From Flavobacteriales bacterium (lineage in GTDB: Bacteria; Bacteroidota; Bacteroidia; Flavobacteriales_E; Vicingaceae), in contig JACJZD010000007.1 in the NCBI GenBank assembly GCA_020635795.1, positions 1 to 64,000 on the forward strand: a stretch of 64,000 nucleotides of DNA. The letters run 5' to 3'. A model generated the notes under the pieces. The model was not told the DNA's origin. It saw only the letters and a list, made by a program, of their open reading frames with translations, and did not search any database. Both the position numbers and the translations under genes were made by a program. Below are positions 45,115-54,250 of this stretch, one piece after another (positions within the stretch are counted from its first letter, which is position 1; each line of letters begins with the position of its first letter).

Positions 45115-45242
45115 ATGTAAATGTTTACTGTTTTAAAGCGGTCACATGGAATAAGCCATGTTATCTTATTCACATTTTTTATGTTGTTGCACATGGCAAT
45201 TTCATGTCGCGAAATTAATTGAAAAATAGTGATAAATGTAAA

Positions 45243-46541
45243 TTAAAATACTCGACCACTGCGCCAAGTATCCACAGCACGATACCACATGCTTTTGTAA
45301 ATGCCAGAACGGCTCAAACTATAATCGTTATGCGTTAAATAATTTTTTACTTTATAAAATACAAAATTCATGGAAGTGATATTATTCTCTTCTCCGTAAA
45401 TCCAGTTTTCATAATCTTTGTTTTTGTATACCACATTTGGTGGACCGTAAATAATGTAAATCAACCCTCTGTCAGATTTCCAACCTTCTAAATAACTAGT
45501 AAAATACAAATTGGCACTTTCAACACGGTTAAAATATTCTTTAATTAATGTTCTAGCACGTTCTGTTCCTCCAGCTGTTTCCAACCAAAACTCATCCATC
45601 GCCAATTTCTTATTTTCAGCTTCCAACAGGGTATTGTACTCTTCACGTGTGGTAATGTAGCGCATGGGTTCAATCATGTTTTCTACATCTTTAACTTCTG
45701 GAAAATTATTCTGAAAACTAAAAAATGTAGGTCCTTCATTTAACCCCTCGCTAGTTTGTAAAAAATACAAGCCTTTTGCAGGAATATCAAACCTAACTTT
45801 TCGTGTTGAGTCAAATTCTAAAACGGTAAACGAATCTGGTTTAAGCACCACATTTTCTACTTTTTCGGTTTCAGAAAACGGAGGTTTTGCAATGGGTTGA
45901 TTTACAAAGAAATATTTTAGCGTAATATCATTACTTGGATTAGACCAACTCTTTTGAATAACCACCCCTTCATTTAAACCCAAATAATTTTTGTAAATAA
46001 TTCCGCCTAATGTATCAGTAGCTAAAAAGTTTTGCGAATTATGGATAGTACCTCTATTAATAGCCAATTTTTTCTTTAAATAATTATCTCGGTTGGCATC
46101 ATAAAATGAAATCAATAAATCATAATTGGTGTTCAATTCGGTTTTTAACTCTACAATGCCCTCCAAAAACTTTTTTTGGTTATTCTGACCGTAATCTACA
46201 AAGTAAATGGTTGCACTATCAATTAACTTTTCTCCCTCACCAAGCAACTCATACTTTACTTGAACATTAGCAGTAAATACAGAATCTGTTCTTCTACGGG
46301 TGTACAATAAATTTTCTGAATGTAATCTAAAATAAACCTTCGTCAACGAATCGTTCTCGTGAAAAACTTTGTATTCGGGCTCTAATAAATTAATTCCTGG
46401 CAAATAAATTCCAGCTACATTTCTATTAGAAAGATTTTCGGATGAAGAACAACTTGAAAGAAATGCAATAACACAAAAGCCCACAACAGCTATCATTAAC
46501 TTTGCTGTTCCTAATTTATTTCTGTGCGTTGTAAATTTCAT
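45243..46541 (-). CDS. GWxTD domain lipoprotein (432 aa)
   Basis: Leader with lipobox VIAFLSSCSSSENLSN at about residues 21-36, so it is an anchored lipoprotein. The N-terminal half is a beta-rich domain. The C-terminal half (about 300-432) is the GWxTD domain: ESANLYFTSYLEGWKSDRG (motif GWKSDRG), IYIIYGPPNVVYKNKDYEN, NWIYGEENNITSMNFVFYKVK. GWxTD proteins are widespread in Bacteroidota, but their role is unknown to me. The start ATG is 11 bases after the rmuC stop, so the two form an operon. Confidence 0.9.
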   Translation of the reverse strand: MKFTTHRNKLGTAKLMIAVVGFCVIAFLSSCSSSENLSNRNVAGIYLPGINLLEPEYKVFHENDSLTKVYFRLHSENLLYTRRRTDSVFTANVQVKYELLGEGEKLIDSATIYFVDYGQNNQKKFLEGIVELKTELNTNYDLLISFYDANRDNYLKKKLAINRGTIHNSQNFLATDTLGGIIYKNYLGLNEGVVIQKSWSNPSNDITLKYFFVNQPIAKPPFSETEKVENVVLKPDSFTVLEFDSTRKVRFDIPAKGLYFLQTSEGLNEGPTFFSFQNNFPEVKDVENMIEPMRYITTREEYNTLLEAENKKLAMDEFWLETAGGTERARTLIKEYFNRVESANLYFTSYLEGWKSDRGLIYIIYGPPNVVYKNKDYENWIYGEENNITSMNFVFYKVKNYLTHNDYSLSRSGIYKSMWYRAVDTWRSGRVF

Positions 46542-46552
46542 TCCTCTATCGT

Positions 46553-47902
46553 TTAAACCGATTCATCCAACAAATTATCATCTTCTGTAAAATTAGAAGG
46601 CAATGTTTTTGAAGCCTTTGCTCCAAGTTTTTTTATCTTCTCAACCCTTCCAATCAAATTACCTGAACCCGTTTTCATTTTATTAAAAGCACCATCGTAA
46701 GCTTGTTTAGCGGTAGATAATCCTTTATCTATTTTTTCTAAATCCTCCAAAAAACCAACAAATTTATCATACAATGCACCACTCTGTCTAGCAATTTCTA
46801 AGGCATTCTGATTTTGTTTTTCTTGATTCCAAATAGAAGAAATAGTTTTTAATGTTGCTAATAAGGTAGTTGGACTTACTATAACTATTTTTTTATCCCA
46901 CGCGTAATTATACAAGTTTGGGTCGGCCTGCAAGGTAAAACTAAACGACGGTTCTGAAGGCATAAACATCAATACAAAATCAGGAGTATTCAGTCCTGGT
47001 ATCTGGCTATAATCTTTTTTCGAAAGTGTATCAAGATGATTTTTAACCGACACCAAATGTGCTTTTAGTTGAATGTTTTTCTCATTCTCATCATCCGTAT
47101 CCAAATAATTGGTGTAAGCAGTTATAGATACTTTAGAATCAATAATAATCTGCTTGTTGTCGGGCAATTTAATTACAATATCTAACCTACTTCCACCACC
47201 ACTTTGATTGGTGTAGTAATCTTCTTTTTCGTAGTGTTCACCTTTGGTTAATCCCGAGCTTTCTAGAATTTTTTCTAAAATCAACTCCCCCCAATTTCCT
47301 TGAGTTTTAGAATCGCCTTTTAAAGCCTTTGTTAAGTTCTGAGCATCCGATCTCATTTGTTGGTTTAATTCCGACAACGATTTTATTTGTTCGATTAATG
47401 AAGTACGCTCCTTCAATTCATTGTCATACTTGTCTTCAACTTTCTTTTCAAAGGCTTTGATGTTTTCTTTTAAAGGCGTTAAAATCTCATCCAATCGTTT
47501 TTGGTTAGATTGAGCAAACTCGGTAGAATTTTCTTTGAGCAACTTGTTGGCAATGTTTTGAAATTCCAAAGTAAATTTCTCCTGAAGCTTCGTAATCTCA
47601 CCTTTTTGTTCGTTCAACTTTTCTTCAAGGTTTTTGTTTTGAGTTTCAAGCTGGGCTGATAATCCAATCAACTCACTATTTTGAGCGGCTAATTTTTCTT
47701 CTTTTTCTTTTTGTTCTTTGTAAACTTGTCCAGCATTTTCTAATCGTGTTGCTAATTTGGTGTTTTCGGTAGAAAGCTCATTTATTTTAGCCAAATCCTC
47801 ATCACTCAATTGCCCTGATTGATTACTTTTTTTAATTAAAAAGCCTATCACCAATCCTAGAACTAGTCCGATAATTAAAAAAAGTATTGATGATATTTCC
47901 AT
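46553..47902 (-). CDS. rmuC: DNA recombination protein RmuC (449 aa)
   Basis: N-terminal membrane anchor (SSILFLIIGLVLGLVIGFLI, residues about 4-23), a long coiled coil at about 30-190, then the RmuC nuclease-like domain: KALKGDSKTQGNWGELILEK, LDIVIKLPDNKQIIIDSKVS (restriction-endonuclease-like core with Asp, Ser-Lys), PDFVLMFMPSEPSFSFTLQ and VIVSPTTLLATLKTI. RmuC limits recombination between inverted repeats. Length is standard. Upstream gene of an operon with the GWxTD lipoprotein. Confidence 0.95.
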   Translation of the reverse strand: MEISSILFLIIGLVLGLVIGFLIKKSNQSGQLSDEDLAKINELSTENTKLATRLENAGQVYKEQKEKEEKLAAQNSELIGLSAQLETQNKNLEEKLNEQKGEITKLQEKFTLEFQNIANKLLKENSTEFAQSNQKRLDEILTPLKENIKAFEKKVEDKYDNELKERTSLIEQIKSLSELNQQMRSDAQNLTKALKGDSKTQGNWGELILEKILESSGLTKGEHYEKEDYYTNQSGGGSRLDIVIKLPDNKQIIIDSKVSITAYTNYLDTDDENEKNIQLKAHLVSVKNHLDTLSKKDYSQIPGLNTPDFVLMFMPSEPSFSFTLQADPNLYNYAWDKKIVIVSPTTLLATLKTISSIWNQEKQNQNALEIARQSGALYDKFVGFLEDLEKIDKGLSTAKQAYDGAFNKMKTGSGNLIGRVEKIKKLGAKASKTLPSNFTEDDNLLDESV

Positions 47903-47982
47903 AACAATGTTTAGGCTTTAAAATTAAGATAAAAAATTAATTATTACTCGAATCATTTTAAACACGAAACCAAAAAAAATGG

Positions 47983-48014
47983 TTGATTTTTGAGTTTCCA
48001 TTTTTGTATATTTA
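47983..48014 (+). promoter_or_regulatory. Probable promoter of the PG-binding/M15 gene
   Basis: TTG at 47983-47985, 21-base spacer, TATATTTA at 48007-48014 (one mismatch to TAnnTTTG), 21 bases before ATG 48036. Confidence 0.4.
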
Positions 48015-48035
48015 CCCAACTTAAATTTAAAAATC

Positions 48036-49100
48036 ATGTGTTGCAACAACGAATTTCTACCTATTTTCAAATCGGCATCATTCAAATTAGAAAAAGGACT
48101 AAAGAACAGTGATGCCGTTAAACAACTGCAAAACGTTTTAAATCATTTGGGATTTAAAGAGGAGTTGCAATGGAACAAATATGGAGCTGATGGCGATTAT
48201 GGAAACCTCACACAAAAAGCAGTTGCTTTATTTTTGAAGAAAAACAACATGAGTGGTGATGGTAGTTTTGTAGATAAATCAATAGCAATAGTGTTAGAAC
48301 AAAAACATGATACGCTTGATGAACTTCAAGTTTTGAATACAGACATTACTGAAAACACTATTGAAACGGAATATTTTTACAAATCAAAAAAGAAAACCAA
48401 AATACAAGCTTTACAAACCTTATTAAACGAGCTTGGTTACGGAAAAACCTTACAGTGGAGCAAATACAAAAACGATGGCGATTATGGCGATTTAACCACC
48501 AAAGCTGTTGCTTTATTTGCAAAAGATAGAGGAATAACAGTTGATGGAAAAATATTAACCCTTCCTTTAGCAAAGCTCATTGTAACAGAACTATCATCAA
48601 CTTATGGTAAACAATGGAATACAAACACTTTATCTGAAACAGTTGAAGACAACTCCAATCCATTAGTAGAATTTTCTGCTTCAAATTTTGTAGGTAAAAA
48701 AGTAATTGCTGACAAAGATTTTGTTCCTGCTTTAAAACGAATTAACCAATATGCAAAAGATAGTGAGGTGTTAATTCATGTAACCAGTAGCTTTAGAAAA
48801 GATACCAACGTAGCTAATGCCATTGTTACACCAGCAAAAATGTCGAACCACCTAATTGGACATGCTATTGATATGAATATTCGTTACGATGTTAATCATA
48901 GTAAATGGTGCAACTCAAGCGCTTTAGCAAAAGCAACATTACCAGCCCCTGTCGCAAAATTTATTAATGCAATTAGAAACGATATTGGCTTAAGATGGGG
49001 CGGCGATTTTAGAAAAAAAGACAGCGTACATATTGATGATTACTACAACCAAGATTTAGCCAAGTGGCAAAAGAGATACAATAAGATTCATCAGGCTTAA
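48036..49100 (+). CDS. Peptidoglycan-binding protein with M15-type D-Ala-D-Ala peptidase domain (354 aa)
   Basis: Two peptidoglycan_binding_1 repeats (about residues 22-88, VKQLQNVLNHLGF ... DGDYGNLTQKAVALFL; about 120-185, IQALQTLLNELGYGKTL ... DGDYGDLTTKAVALFA). Residues about 225-354 form a peptidase M15 domain: VTSSFRKD, SNHLIGHAIDMNI (Zn ligands His and Asp), and WGGDFRKKDSVHIDDYY (third ligand His). The product likely trims peptidoglycan peptides, as D-Ala-D-Ala carboxypeptidase or endolysin-like enzymes do. No classical signal peptide is visible (it begins MCCNNEF), so export route and location are unclear. Its stop overlaps the next ATG (TAATG). Confidence 0.88.
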   Translation: MCCNNEFLPIFKSASFKLEKGLKNSDAVKQLQNVLNHLGFKEELQWNKYGADGDYGNLTQKAVALFLKKNNMSGDGSFVDKSIAIVLEQKHDTLDELQVLNTDITENTIETEYFYKSKKKTKIQALQTLLNELGYGKTLQWSKYKNDGDYGDLTTKAVALFAKDRGITVDGKILTLPLAKLIVTELSSTYGKQWNTNTLSETVEDNSNPLVEFSASNFVGKKVIADKDFVPALKRINQYAKDSEVLIHVTSSFRKDTNVANAIVTPAKMSNHLIGHAIDMNIRYDVNHSKWCNSSALAKATLPAPVAKFINAIRNDIGLRWGGDFRKKDSVHIDDYYNQDLAKWQKRYNKIHQA

Positions 49101-50002
49101 TGAAAAGCATTTTATCTATATTCCTATTGTCATTGCTGAATTTTGTATCAGCCCAAAACTATGTGGATTTGGCTAAAATTGGTTACGCGGTAACTCCTTT
49201 TAACAATTACGACAGCCTAAAAGGAATATCTACACAAATACAAGAATTTTCTAGCGATATTACGTTGCCTATTGCTTTAGACTCATCAAAATCAATTATT
49301 ACTGGTGTATTGTTTGAGCAAATTAGCTTAGTAAATCAGCCTGCCAATCAAAGTACTTTTTATACCATTAACCCAAAAATTGGCATAAACATTAACCATT
49401 CCGAAAAAGTATCAGGAACGTATGTTTTACTCCCAAAAATTTCGTCCGATTTAACGAGTGGCTTAACCTTAAAACATTTTCAATTTGGTGGACTTGGTTT
49501 AGTTCAAATAAAAAAATCATCGCAATTCAAATACAAGTTTGGCGCATATTACAACCAAGAATTGTTTGGTCCATTTTTGGTTCCTTTACTTGGTTTTTAC
49601 TACCAAAGCAAAAACAAAAAGTTTGAAGCTAATTTTACCCTTCCTGTTTCTGCTGATGCCAATTACCAAGTAGTTAAAAACACAAAAGCAGGGTTAAATT
49701 TCAATGCATTTGTAAAGAGTTTTTATGCTCCGCAATTCAACAACAATTACCTCACTAAAACCACCAACGAATTGTTTGCTTACCTACAATTTAATTTCCC
49801 ATCGTACCGAATATTAATTGAACCACAAGTGGGTTATTCCGTGGCTCGAAGCTATCGTGTTTATAATACTTCCGATAAATTAGATTTTAAACTTTCTGCA
49901 TTTAAATTTGGACCCGACCAACAGCCTTTAAACTTTGATTTTAATGATGGTTTGATTTTTAAAGTTCGCTTAGTGTACCGATTTATGTTAGAGAATAATT
50001 AG
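49100..50002 (+). CDS. DUF6268 outer-membrane beta-barrel protein (300 aa)
   Basis: Signal peptide at residues 1-18 (LLSLLNFVSAQ). The mature part alternates hydrophobic and polar residues throughout (FEANFTLPVSADANYQVV, KFKYKFGAYYNQELFGPFL, IFKVRLVYRFMLENN) with aromatic ends, as in 10-12-strand outer-membrane barrels. This matches the DUF6268 pattern as I know it. The start shares a base with the stop of the M15 peptidase gene, so they are translationally coupled. Transport or structural role unknown. Confidence 0.85.
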   Translation: MKSILSIFLLSLLNFVSAQNYVDLAKIGYAVTPFNNYDSLKGISTQIQEFSSDITLPIALDSSKSIITGVLFEQISLVNQPANQSTFYTINPKIGININHSEKVSGTYVLLPKISSDLTSGLTLKHFQFGGLGLVQIKKSSQFKYKFGAYYNQELFGPFLVPLLGFYYQSKNKKFEANFTLPVSADANYQVVKNTKAGLNFNAFVKSFYAPQFNNNYLTKTTNELFAYLQFNFPSYRILIEPQVGYSVARSYRVYNTSDKLDFKLSAFKFGPDQQPLNFDFNDGLIFKVRLVYRFMLENN

Positions 50003-50109
50003 TTTTGTGAATTGAGTTGTGAGTTATCGGTAATGAGTGATTTGACCTTAAATTATTAGGTGATAGACTCTTTATAAACTTTTAACCTTATAAACTTTTA
50101 ACCTTATTT

Positions 50110-50571
50110 ATGAAAACTGCTTTATTTCCTGGTTCGTTCGACCCCATTACTAAAGGGCACGAGGATATTATTTTAAGAGCTCTACCATTGTTTGACAAGA
50201 TTGTTATTGGCGTTGGTACAAACACCGCAAAAAGCTATTTATTTACTATAGAACAACGTATAAATTGGTTAAAGGCTACTTTTAAAAACCAACCAAAAAT
50301 TGAGGTAATTGCTTACGAAGGTTTAACCATTGATTTCTGTACTAAAATTAACGCCACTTTTTTATTGAGAGGTCTTCGAAACCCTATTGATTACAATTAC
50401 GAAAGCAACATTGCCTTGATGAACAAAATGCTGAACAACAAGATTGAAACTATCTTTTTGTTGACTTCTCCTGAACTAATGGCAATAAATTCGACCATTG
50501 TTCGTGATATTATCATTAACAAAGGCGATGCAAGTAAATTTGTTCCTGATGCAATACAAAATGACTTTTAG
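50110..50571 (+). CDS. coaD: Pantetheine-phosphate adenylyltransferase (153 aa)
   Basis: Catalyses the penultimate step of coenzyme A synthesis, forming dephospho-CoA from 4'-phosphopantetheine and ATP. Nucleotidyltransferase motif GSFDPITKGHEDI (the HxGH-type site), GTNTAKSYLFTIEQR, LRGLRNPIDYNYESNIALMNK (phosphopantetheine-binding) and NSTIVRDI (the ISSTxVR motif). Length is standard for the bacterial enzyme. It is followed after 13 bases by a TlpA-like gene on the same strand. The preceding 100 bases contain direct repeats of TATAAACTTTTAACCT. Confidence 0.95.
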   Translation: MKTALFPGSFDPITKGHEDIILRALPLFDKIVIGVGTNTAKSYLFTIEQRINWLKATFKNQPKIEVIAYEGLTIDFCTKINATFLLRGLRNPIDYNYESNIALMNKMLNNKIETIFLLTSPELMAINSTIVRDIIINKGDASKFVPDAIQNDF

Positions 50572-50584
50572 AGTTCCTTTTTAT

Positions 50585-52045
50585 ATGTTTAAAAAATTAA
50601 GTTTCTTCTTTCTTGTTCTTTTTTGTGCCAATCAACTTTCGGCTTCAAAAACAGTAATCAAAGGATTTGCAAAGGCTTTTGGCACACAAGAGCTAACTGT
50701 TTTTACGTATACCGATTACATTACCAATACCAAGAAAAACCTAGGTTATGTTACCATTAATAAAGACGAAACCTTTACCTACGAGTTTGATTATACCGAA
50801 ACCACAGCCATTTATTTAAAAATTGAAGACAAAACCACTTGGTTCTACATCGAGCCTGGCAAGGTTTATAACATTTCGTTGAGCTATAGCGATGAGTATA
50901 ACAAAGGTAGAGTTTACGACAAACAACTATCGCTAAAATTCAACTTTCCAGCACCCAACGAACTGAATCAAGAAATAAAAAAATACAATCAAAAATATGA
51001 TGCTTTTTTTGACGAAAACTACGTGTTGTTTGTTCGTCGCGACCGCTCTGTTGAACCAAAAATTAAAGCATTTAAAACCAAAATGCTAAAAGAAATAGAA
51101 TCGGTTTCTACCGACTTTGTGAAAAACCACATCATCTACTCTATTGCTCAATTAGAAAACTCCATCAATGTATCGTATAGCGATAAAGCTACTGGAAAAA
51201 ACAGCAAAAACACTAAAGCTAACCTGTATTTAGAATATCTCAATAATAAACCCATACTTTACAATAACAAAGAATACATGGGATTGTTTACCGATTTTTT
51301 TGAAACCGAGCTAAAAGACATGACCTTGCAAATAAGTGGTTTAGATGTAATAAAAGCTATTAATGAACAAGCAAGTATGGCCAATTATTTAAAGTCGTTA
51401 GAAAAATACCCTTTTTTACCTGATGCTGAATTTCGCGAACTTTTTGCCATTTACGGTTTGTATAAAATCAAAGACGATAAATATTTCAACAAAAAAAACA
51501 TTATTGGGTTGATGAACGAATTTAGAACCAAATCAAAATATGCCCATCAAAAAATAATTGCAGAAGAAATTTATACGCTGTTAACACAAAAAAAATTAGA
51601 CAAAGGTTCAAAAGCAGTGGAGTTTAGTTTGATGAACAAAAACAACGAGTTGGTTTCTTTAAACTCATTTAAAGGCAAACATTTGTACATTAATTTTTGG
51701 GCAACTTGGAACATACCGAGCCAAAAAGAAATGAAAGTGATGGAAGCTTTGTATAAAAAATACAATGGTGCAGTTGAGTTTTTAAGCATTTGTACCGACA
51801 ACAACATTGAAAAAATGAATAATTTTTTGGCAAAAAACCCTAGCTACACTTGGAAATTTTTACACCTTGGTAAAAATCAAAAATTGCTCGACGATTACGA
51901 AGTAGCTACTCTACCCATGTATGTATTTTTGGACAACAATTTAAACATCATCAGTTCTCCTGCTCCTCGTCCTGGAGGTTCTGCCGAAAGAGCTACAGAA
52001 GATAATATCGAAAAGATTTTCTATGATGTGATGAATAAGAAATAA
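50585..52045 (+). CDS. TlpA-like thioredoxin-fold protein lacking the CxxC cysteines (486 aa)
   Basis: Signal peptide at residues 1-20 (KLSFFFLVLFCANQLSAS). The N-terminal domain of about 110 residues resembles the beta-sandwich DUF4369-like domain of Bacteroidota TlpA proteins. A helical middle follows. The thioredoxin-like domain at about 350-486 contains YINFWATWNIPSQKEMKVME, where the usual WCxxC is WNIPS, so both active-site cysteines are missing. The cis-Pro region VATLPMYVFLD is intact. It is probably a non-catalytic periplasmic binding or scaffold protein. Start ATG 50585 gives the signal peptide; the frame is open further upstream inside coaD. Confidence 0.85.
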   Translation: MFKKLSFFFLVLFCANQLSASKTVIKGFAKAFGTQELTVFTYTDYITNTKKNLGYVTINKDETFTYEFDYTETTAIYLKIEDKTTWFYIEPGKVYNISLSYSDEYNKGRVYDKQLSLKFNFPAPNELNQEIKKYNQKYDAFFDENYVLFVRRDRSVEPKIKAFKTKMLKEIESVSTDFVKNHIIYSIAQLENSINVSYSDKATGKNSKNTKANLYLEYLNNKPILYNNKEYMGLFTDFFETELKDMTLQISGLDVIKAINEQASMANYLKSLEKYPFLPDAEFRELFAIYGLYKIKDDKYFNKKNIIGLMNEFRTKSKYAHQKIIAEEIYTLLTQKKLDKGSKAVEFSLMNKNNELVSLNSFKGKHLYINFWATWNIPSQKEMKVMEALYKKYNGAVEFLSICTDNNIEKMNNFLAKNPSYTWKFLHLGKNQKLLDDYEVATLPMYVFLDNNLNIISSPAPRPGGSAERATEDNIEKIFYDVMNKK

Positions 52046-52056
52046 TTTGTGATTAC

Positions 52057-52135
52057 CGTCATTACGGGCTTGACCCGTAATCTTTTTATCCATTGTTTTC
52101 ACGTATGAGATCGCGGATCAAGTCCGCAATGACGA
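52057..52135. repeat. REP-like palindromes
   Basis: CGTCATTACGGG-CTTGA-CCCGTAATC (52058-52083) and AGATCGCGGATCAAGTCCGC then AATGACG (52109-52135). Two facing units of the family, at the convergent end between the TlpA-like gene and the NUDIX gene. The second unit runs into the 3' end of the NUDIX frame. Confidence 0.7.
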
Positions 52136-52735
52136 AGCTAAAAAATCAGCTATAGACGAGTACGTATTTTTCAGTGCAATTTCTTTGATTTGTTCGTCAG
52201 TAAACCATTCCACTTTTTCAATACCTTCTTCAGTTTGAGGAATCAATTTACCATCAAAATCAGTTTGCATTTCAAACCAATAGGTTTTCTTTAAAATAGG
52301 GTTGTCGTTTAAATGATAAATGTGATACGAATCGTTTAAAGGTTTTACAATCTTCAAACCAGTTACCGCACACTCCTCTTCTACTTCTCTAATAGCAGCT
52401 TCTTCAATTTGTTCACCTTTTTCAATTTTACCTTTGGGCAAATCCCAATTGTCCAATCGATAAATAAACAAGGTTTTATGTTGTTTGTTTTTTACCACAC
52501 CTCCAGCAGCTTCAATTAAGGTAAAACTAGATTTAAACTGATTAAAAGCATTTTCAACGTCATCAACAACAATTACAATTTCTTGCAATCGTTTTACACG
52601 ATGTAATAAATCGAGTAAAATGGTCGTTAAATCTGAAGAAAAAAAACGAAGTCGTAATTCCGACTCAACGTTATCAACATACTGTTGATTATTGGTGAAC
52701 ACGATTCGTTTATCCTTTATAAAAACTTTATACAT
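52118..52735 (-). CDS. NUDIX hydrolase with N-terminal extension (205 aa)
   Basis: NUDIX box at about residues 98-120: GKIEKGEQIEEAAIREVEEE (G-x5-E-x7-REUxEE) followed by CAV, with Ala where the box usually has Gly. Residues 1-65 form an extra N-terminal domain (MYKVFIKDKRIVFTNNQQY) common to a Bacteroidota subgroup. NUDIX enzymes hydrolyse nucleoside diphosphates linked to another moiety; the substrate is not predictable here. Start at MYKVFIKD (52735); an ATG three codons upstream also exists. Only 7 bases separate it from the divergent pyrE ATG, so the two promoters overlap the genes. Its 3' end is formed by a REP-like palindrome. Confidence 0.9.
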   Translation of the reverse strand: MYKVFIKDKRIVFTNNQQYVDNVESELRLRFFSSDLTTILLDLLHRVKRLQEIVIVVDDVENAFNQFKSSFTLIEAAGGVVKNKQHKTLFIYRLDNWDLPKGKIEKGEQIEEAAIREVEEECAVTGLKIVKPLNDSYHIYHLNDNPILKKTYWFEMQTDFDGKLIPQTEEGIEKVEWFTDEQIKEIALKNTYSSIADFLASSLRT

Positions 52736-52738
52736 TTG
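52731..52738 (+). promoter_or_regulatory. -7 box of pyrE, four bases before the ATG
   Basis: TACATTTG at 52731-52738 fits TAnnTTTG; ATG 52743 follows after CAGC. Gap and arrangement match uvrB, so pyrE may be leaderless. Confidence 0.5.
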
Positions 52739-52742
52739 CAGC

Positions 52743-53384
52743 ATGATATTGAATAACGAATCAGCAAAAAAAGTAGCTCAATCGCTATTGCAAATTAAAG
52801 CAATAAAATTACAACCAAACCAGCCTTTTACTTGGGCTTCGGGTTGGAATTCTCCTATTTATTGCGACAACAGGAAAATTCTTTCTTACCCAAAGGTAAG
52901 AACTTTTATTAGACAACAGTTTGTTGAAGCCATAAAAGAGCATTACCCAAAAGTAGAAGTAATAGCTGGTGTTGCCACTGGAGGTATTGCTATTGGAGCA
53001 TTGGTAGCCGAAGAAATGGGCTTGCCTTTTGTGTATATCCGCTCAGCAGCAAAAGGGCACGGTTTACAAAATTTAATTGAAGGAGAAGTACCAACCGACA
53101 AAAATGTGGTAGTGATTGAAGATTTAATTTCTACCGGAGGAAGCAGTTTAACAGCAGTTGCAGCCTTGAAACAAGAAAATTGCAATGTATTAGGTATGGT
53201 TGCCATATTTACTTACGATTTTGAAACAGCCAAAGAAAACTTTAAAGCAGCACAATGCCCGTTAGTTACGCTAAGCGACTACAATGTATTAATTGCTACT
53301 GCCGAAGCCGACAGTTTTATATCTGCAAACGACGTAGCCTCGTTAAGCGAATGGAGAAAAGACCCTGCGGGATGGAGGAAATAG
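52743..53384 (+). CDS. pyrE: Orotate phosphoribosyltransferase (213 aa)
   Basis: Adds phosphoribose from PRPP to orotate in de novo pyrimidine synthesis. The PRPP-binding loop is VVVIEDLISTGGSS (about residues 118-131). Other motifs are FTWASGWNSPIYCDNRKILS, GVATGGIAIGALVAEEMGLP and YIRSAAKGHGLQNLIEG. The N-terminus MILNNESAKKVAQSLLQI is typical; the frame is open 17 codons further upstream inside the divergent NUDIX gene. Its -7 box ends four bases before the ATG. Confidence 0.95.
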   Translation: MILNNESAKKVAQSLLQIKAIKLQPNQPFTWASGWNSPIYCDNRKILSYPKVRTFIRQQFVEAIKEHYPKVEVIAGVATGGIAIGALVAEEMGLPFVYIRSAAKGHGLQNLIEGEVPTDKNVVVIEDLISTGGSSLTAVAALKQENCNVLGMVAIFTYDFETAKENFKAAQCPLVTLSDYNVLIATAEADSFISANDVASLSEWRKDPAGWRK

Positions 53385-53486
53385 TTTTCAGTCTTCGGTT
53401 AGCAAATCACTAAAAACAGAACACTTTACACCAAACACTATAAACAGAACACTATACACTAAAAACTATACACCAAACACCAACAA

Positions 53487-53888
53487 ATGAAAATAAACAC
53501 CACACCAAAAACAGTTAATGCAACACCTGAAAACGTTTTTAACTTTTTGTTTGACATGAACAATTTTCAAGAGTTGTTTCCTGCAGAAAAAGTAGAAAAT
53601 TGGAACTCGACCGACGAATTTTGCACTTTTAGAATAAAGGGTATGACCGACATTGGCTTAAAAAGAGTTGCTGCAACTCCAAACTCGTTGATATATTTAG
53701 ACTCGCATGGTAAAGTGCCTTTTAAATTTACCTTAAACATTTTTTTAAACCCCATAAACGACAACCAAACCGAAGCTCATTTAGAATTTGACGGTGAAGT
53801 AAACCCTTTCTTAAAACTGATGGTAGAAACCCCGCTAACCAACTTTTTTAACATGCTTTCGGATAAATTGGTGGAAAAGTTTGGGTAA
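53487..53888 (+). CDS. SRPBCC/START-like small-ligand-binding protein (133 aa)
   Basis: Single helix-grip domain: N-terminal TPKTVNATPENVFNFLFDMN, beta strands with FCTFRIKGMTDIGLKRV, and a long C-terminal helix FLKLMVETPLTNFFNMLSDKL. No catalytic motif. The family binds hydrophobic ligands or is involved in polyketide, coenzyme Q or lipid processing; no ligand is identifiable. No signal peptide, so cytoplasmic. It follows pyrE after a 100-base low-complexity tract and precedes a broken small gene. Confidence 0.88.
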   Translation: MKINTTPKTVNATPENVFNFLFDMNNFQELFPAEKVENWNSTDEFCTFRIKGMTDIGLKRVAATPNSLIYLDSHGKVPFKFTLNIFLNPINDNQTEAHLEFDGEVNPFLKLMVETPLTNFFNMLSDKLVEKFG

Positions 53889-53905
53889 CTTTCATTAAAA
53901 AAATA

Positions 53906-54223
53906 ATGGATCTAGATCAAAAAATTGTCATCGGCGAGTTTACTGTTTCAAGTTCTATTTTTTTTGACTTTCAAAATCTACTAATTAAAAACAATATTGA
54001 TTTTGAAATTAAGAATCGAACAGATTACGACGAAGGTGTTTCTTTTGATATAGCCATATTTTATATCAATGTAAAAGACTAAGATAGAGCTAAAAAAATT
54101 AAAAATGATGTATTAAAAAATTCCCAAGACCATCCAATATATTGGAAATATGTAAGAAAATTTATTTATATATTTATTCTTGGGTGTTTAGTCATTCTAA
54201 TCCTCTTCTTACTTAAATTATAA
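53906..54223 (+). pseudogene. DUF2007-like membrane protein interrupted by one in-frame stop
   Basis: Frame from ATG 53906: MDLDQKIVIGEFTVSSSIFF, an alpha/beta start, then ADP-ribose-free text FYINVKD and TAA at 54080-54082. The same frame resumes immediately as DRAKKIKNDVLKNSQDHPIY and ends in a membrane segment IYIFILGCLVILILFLLKL, with the final TAA at 54221-54223. Read through the stop, it makes one continuous 105-codon gene whose first part resembles DUF2007 (compare 57780). A CAA-to-TAA change at 54080 would explain it. Alternatively the two parts are separate small proteins. Nonsense-mutated pseudogene is the best reading. Confidence 0.65.
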
Positions 54224-54250
54224 ATTAGATAAGAAACCCAATTTTGCCTT

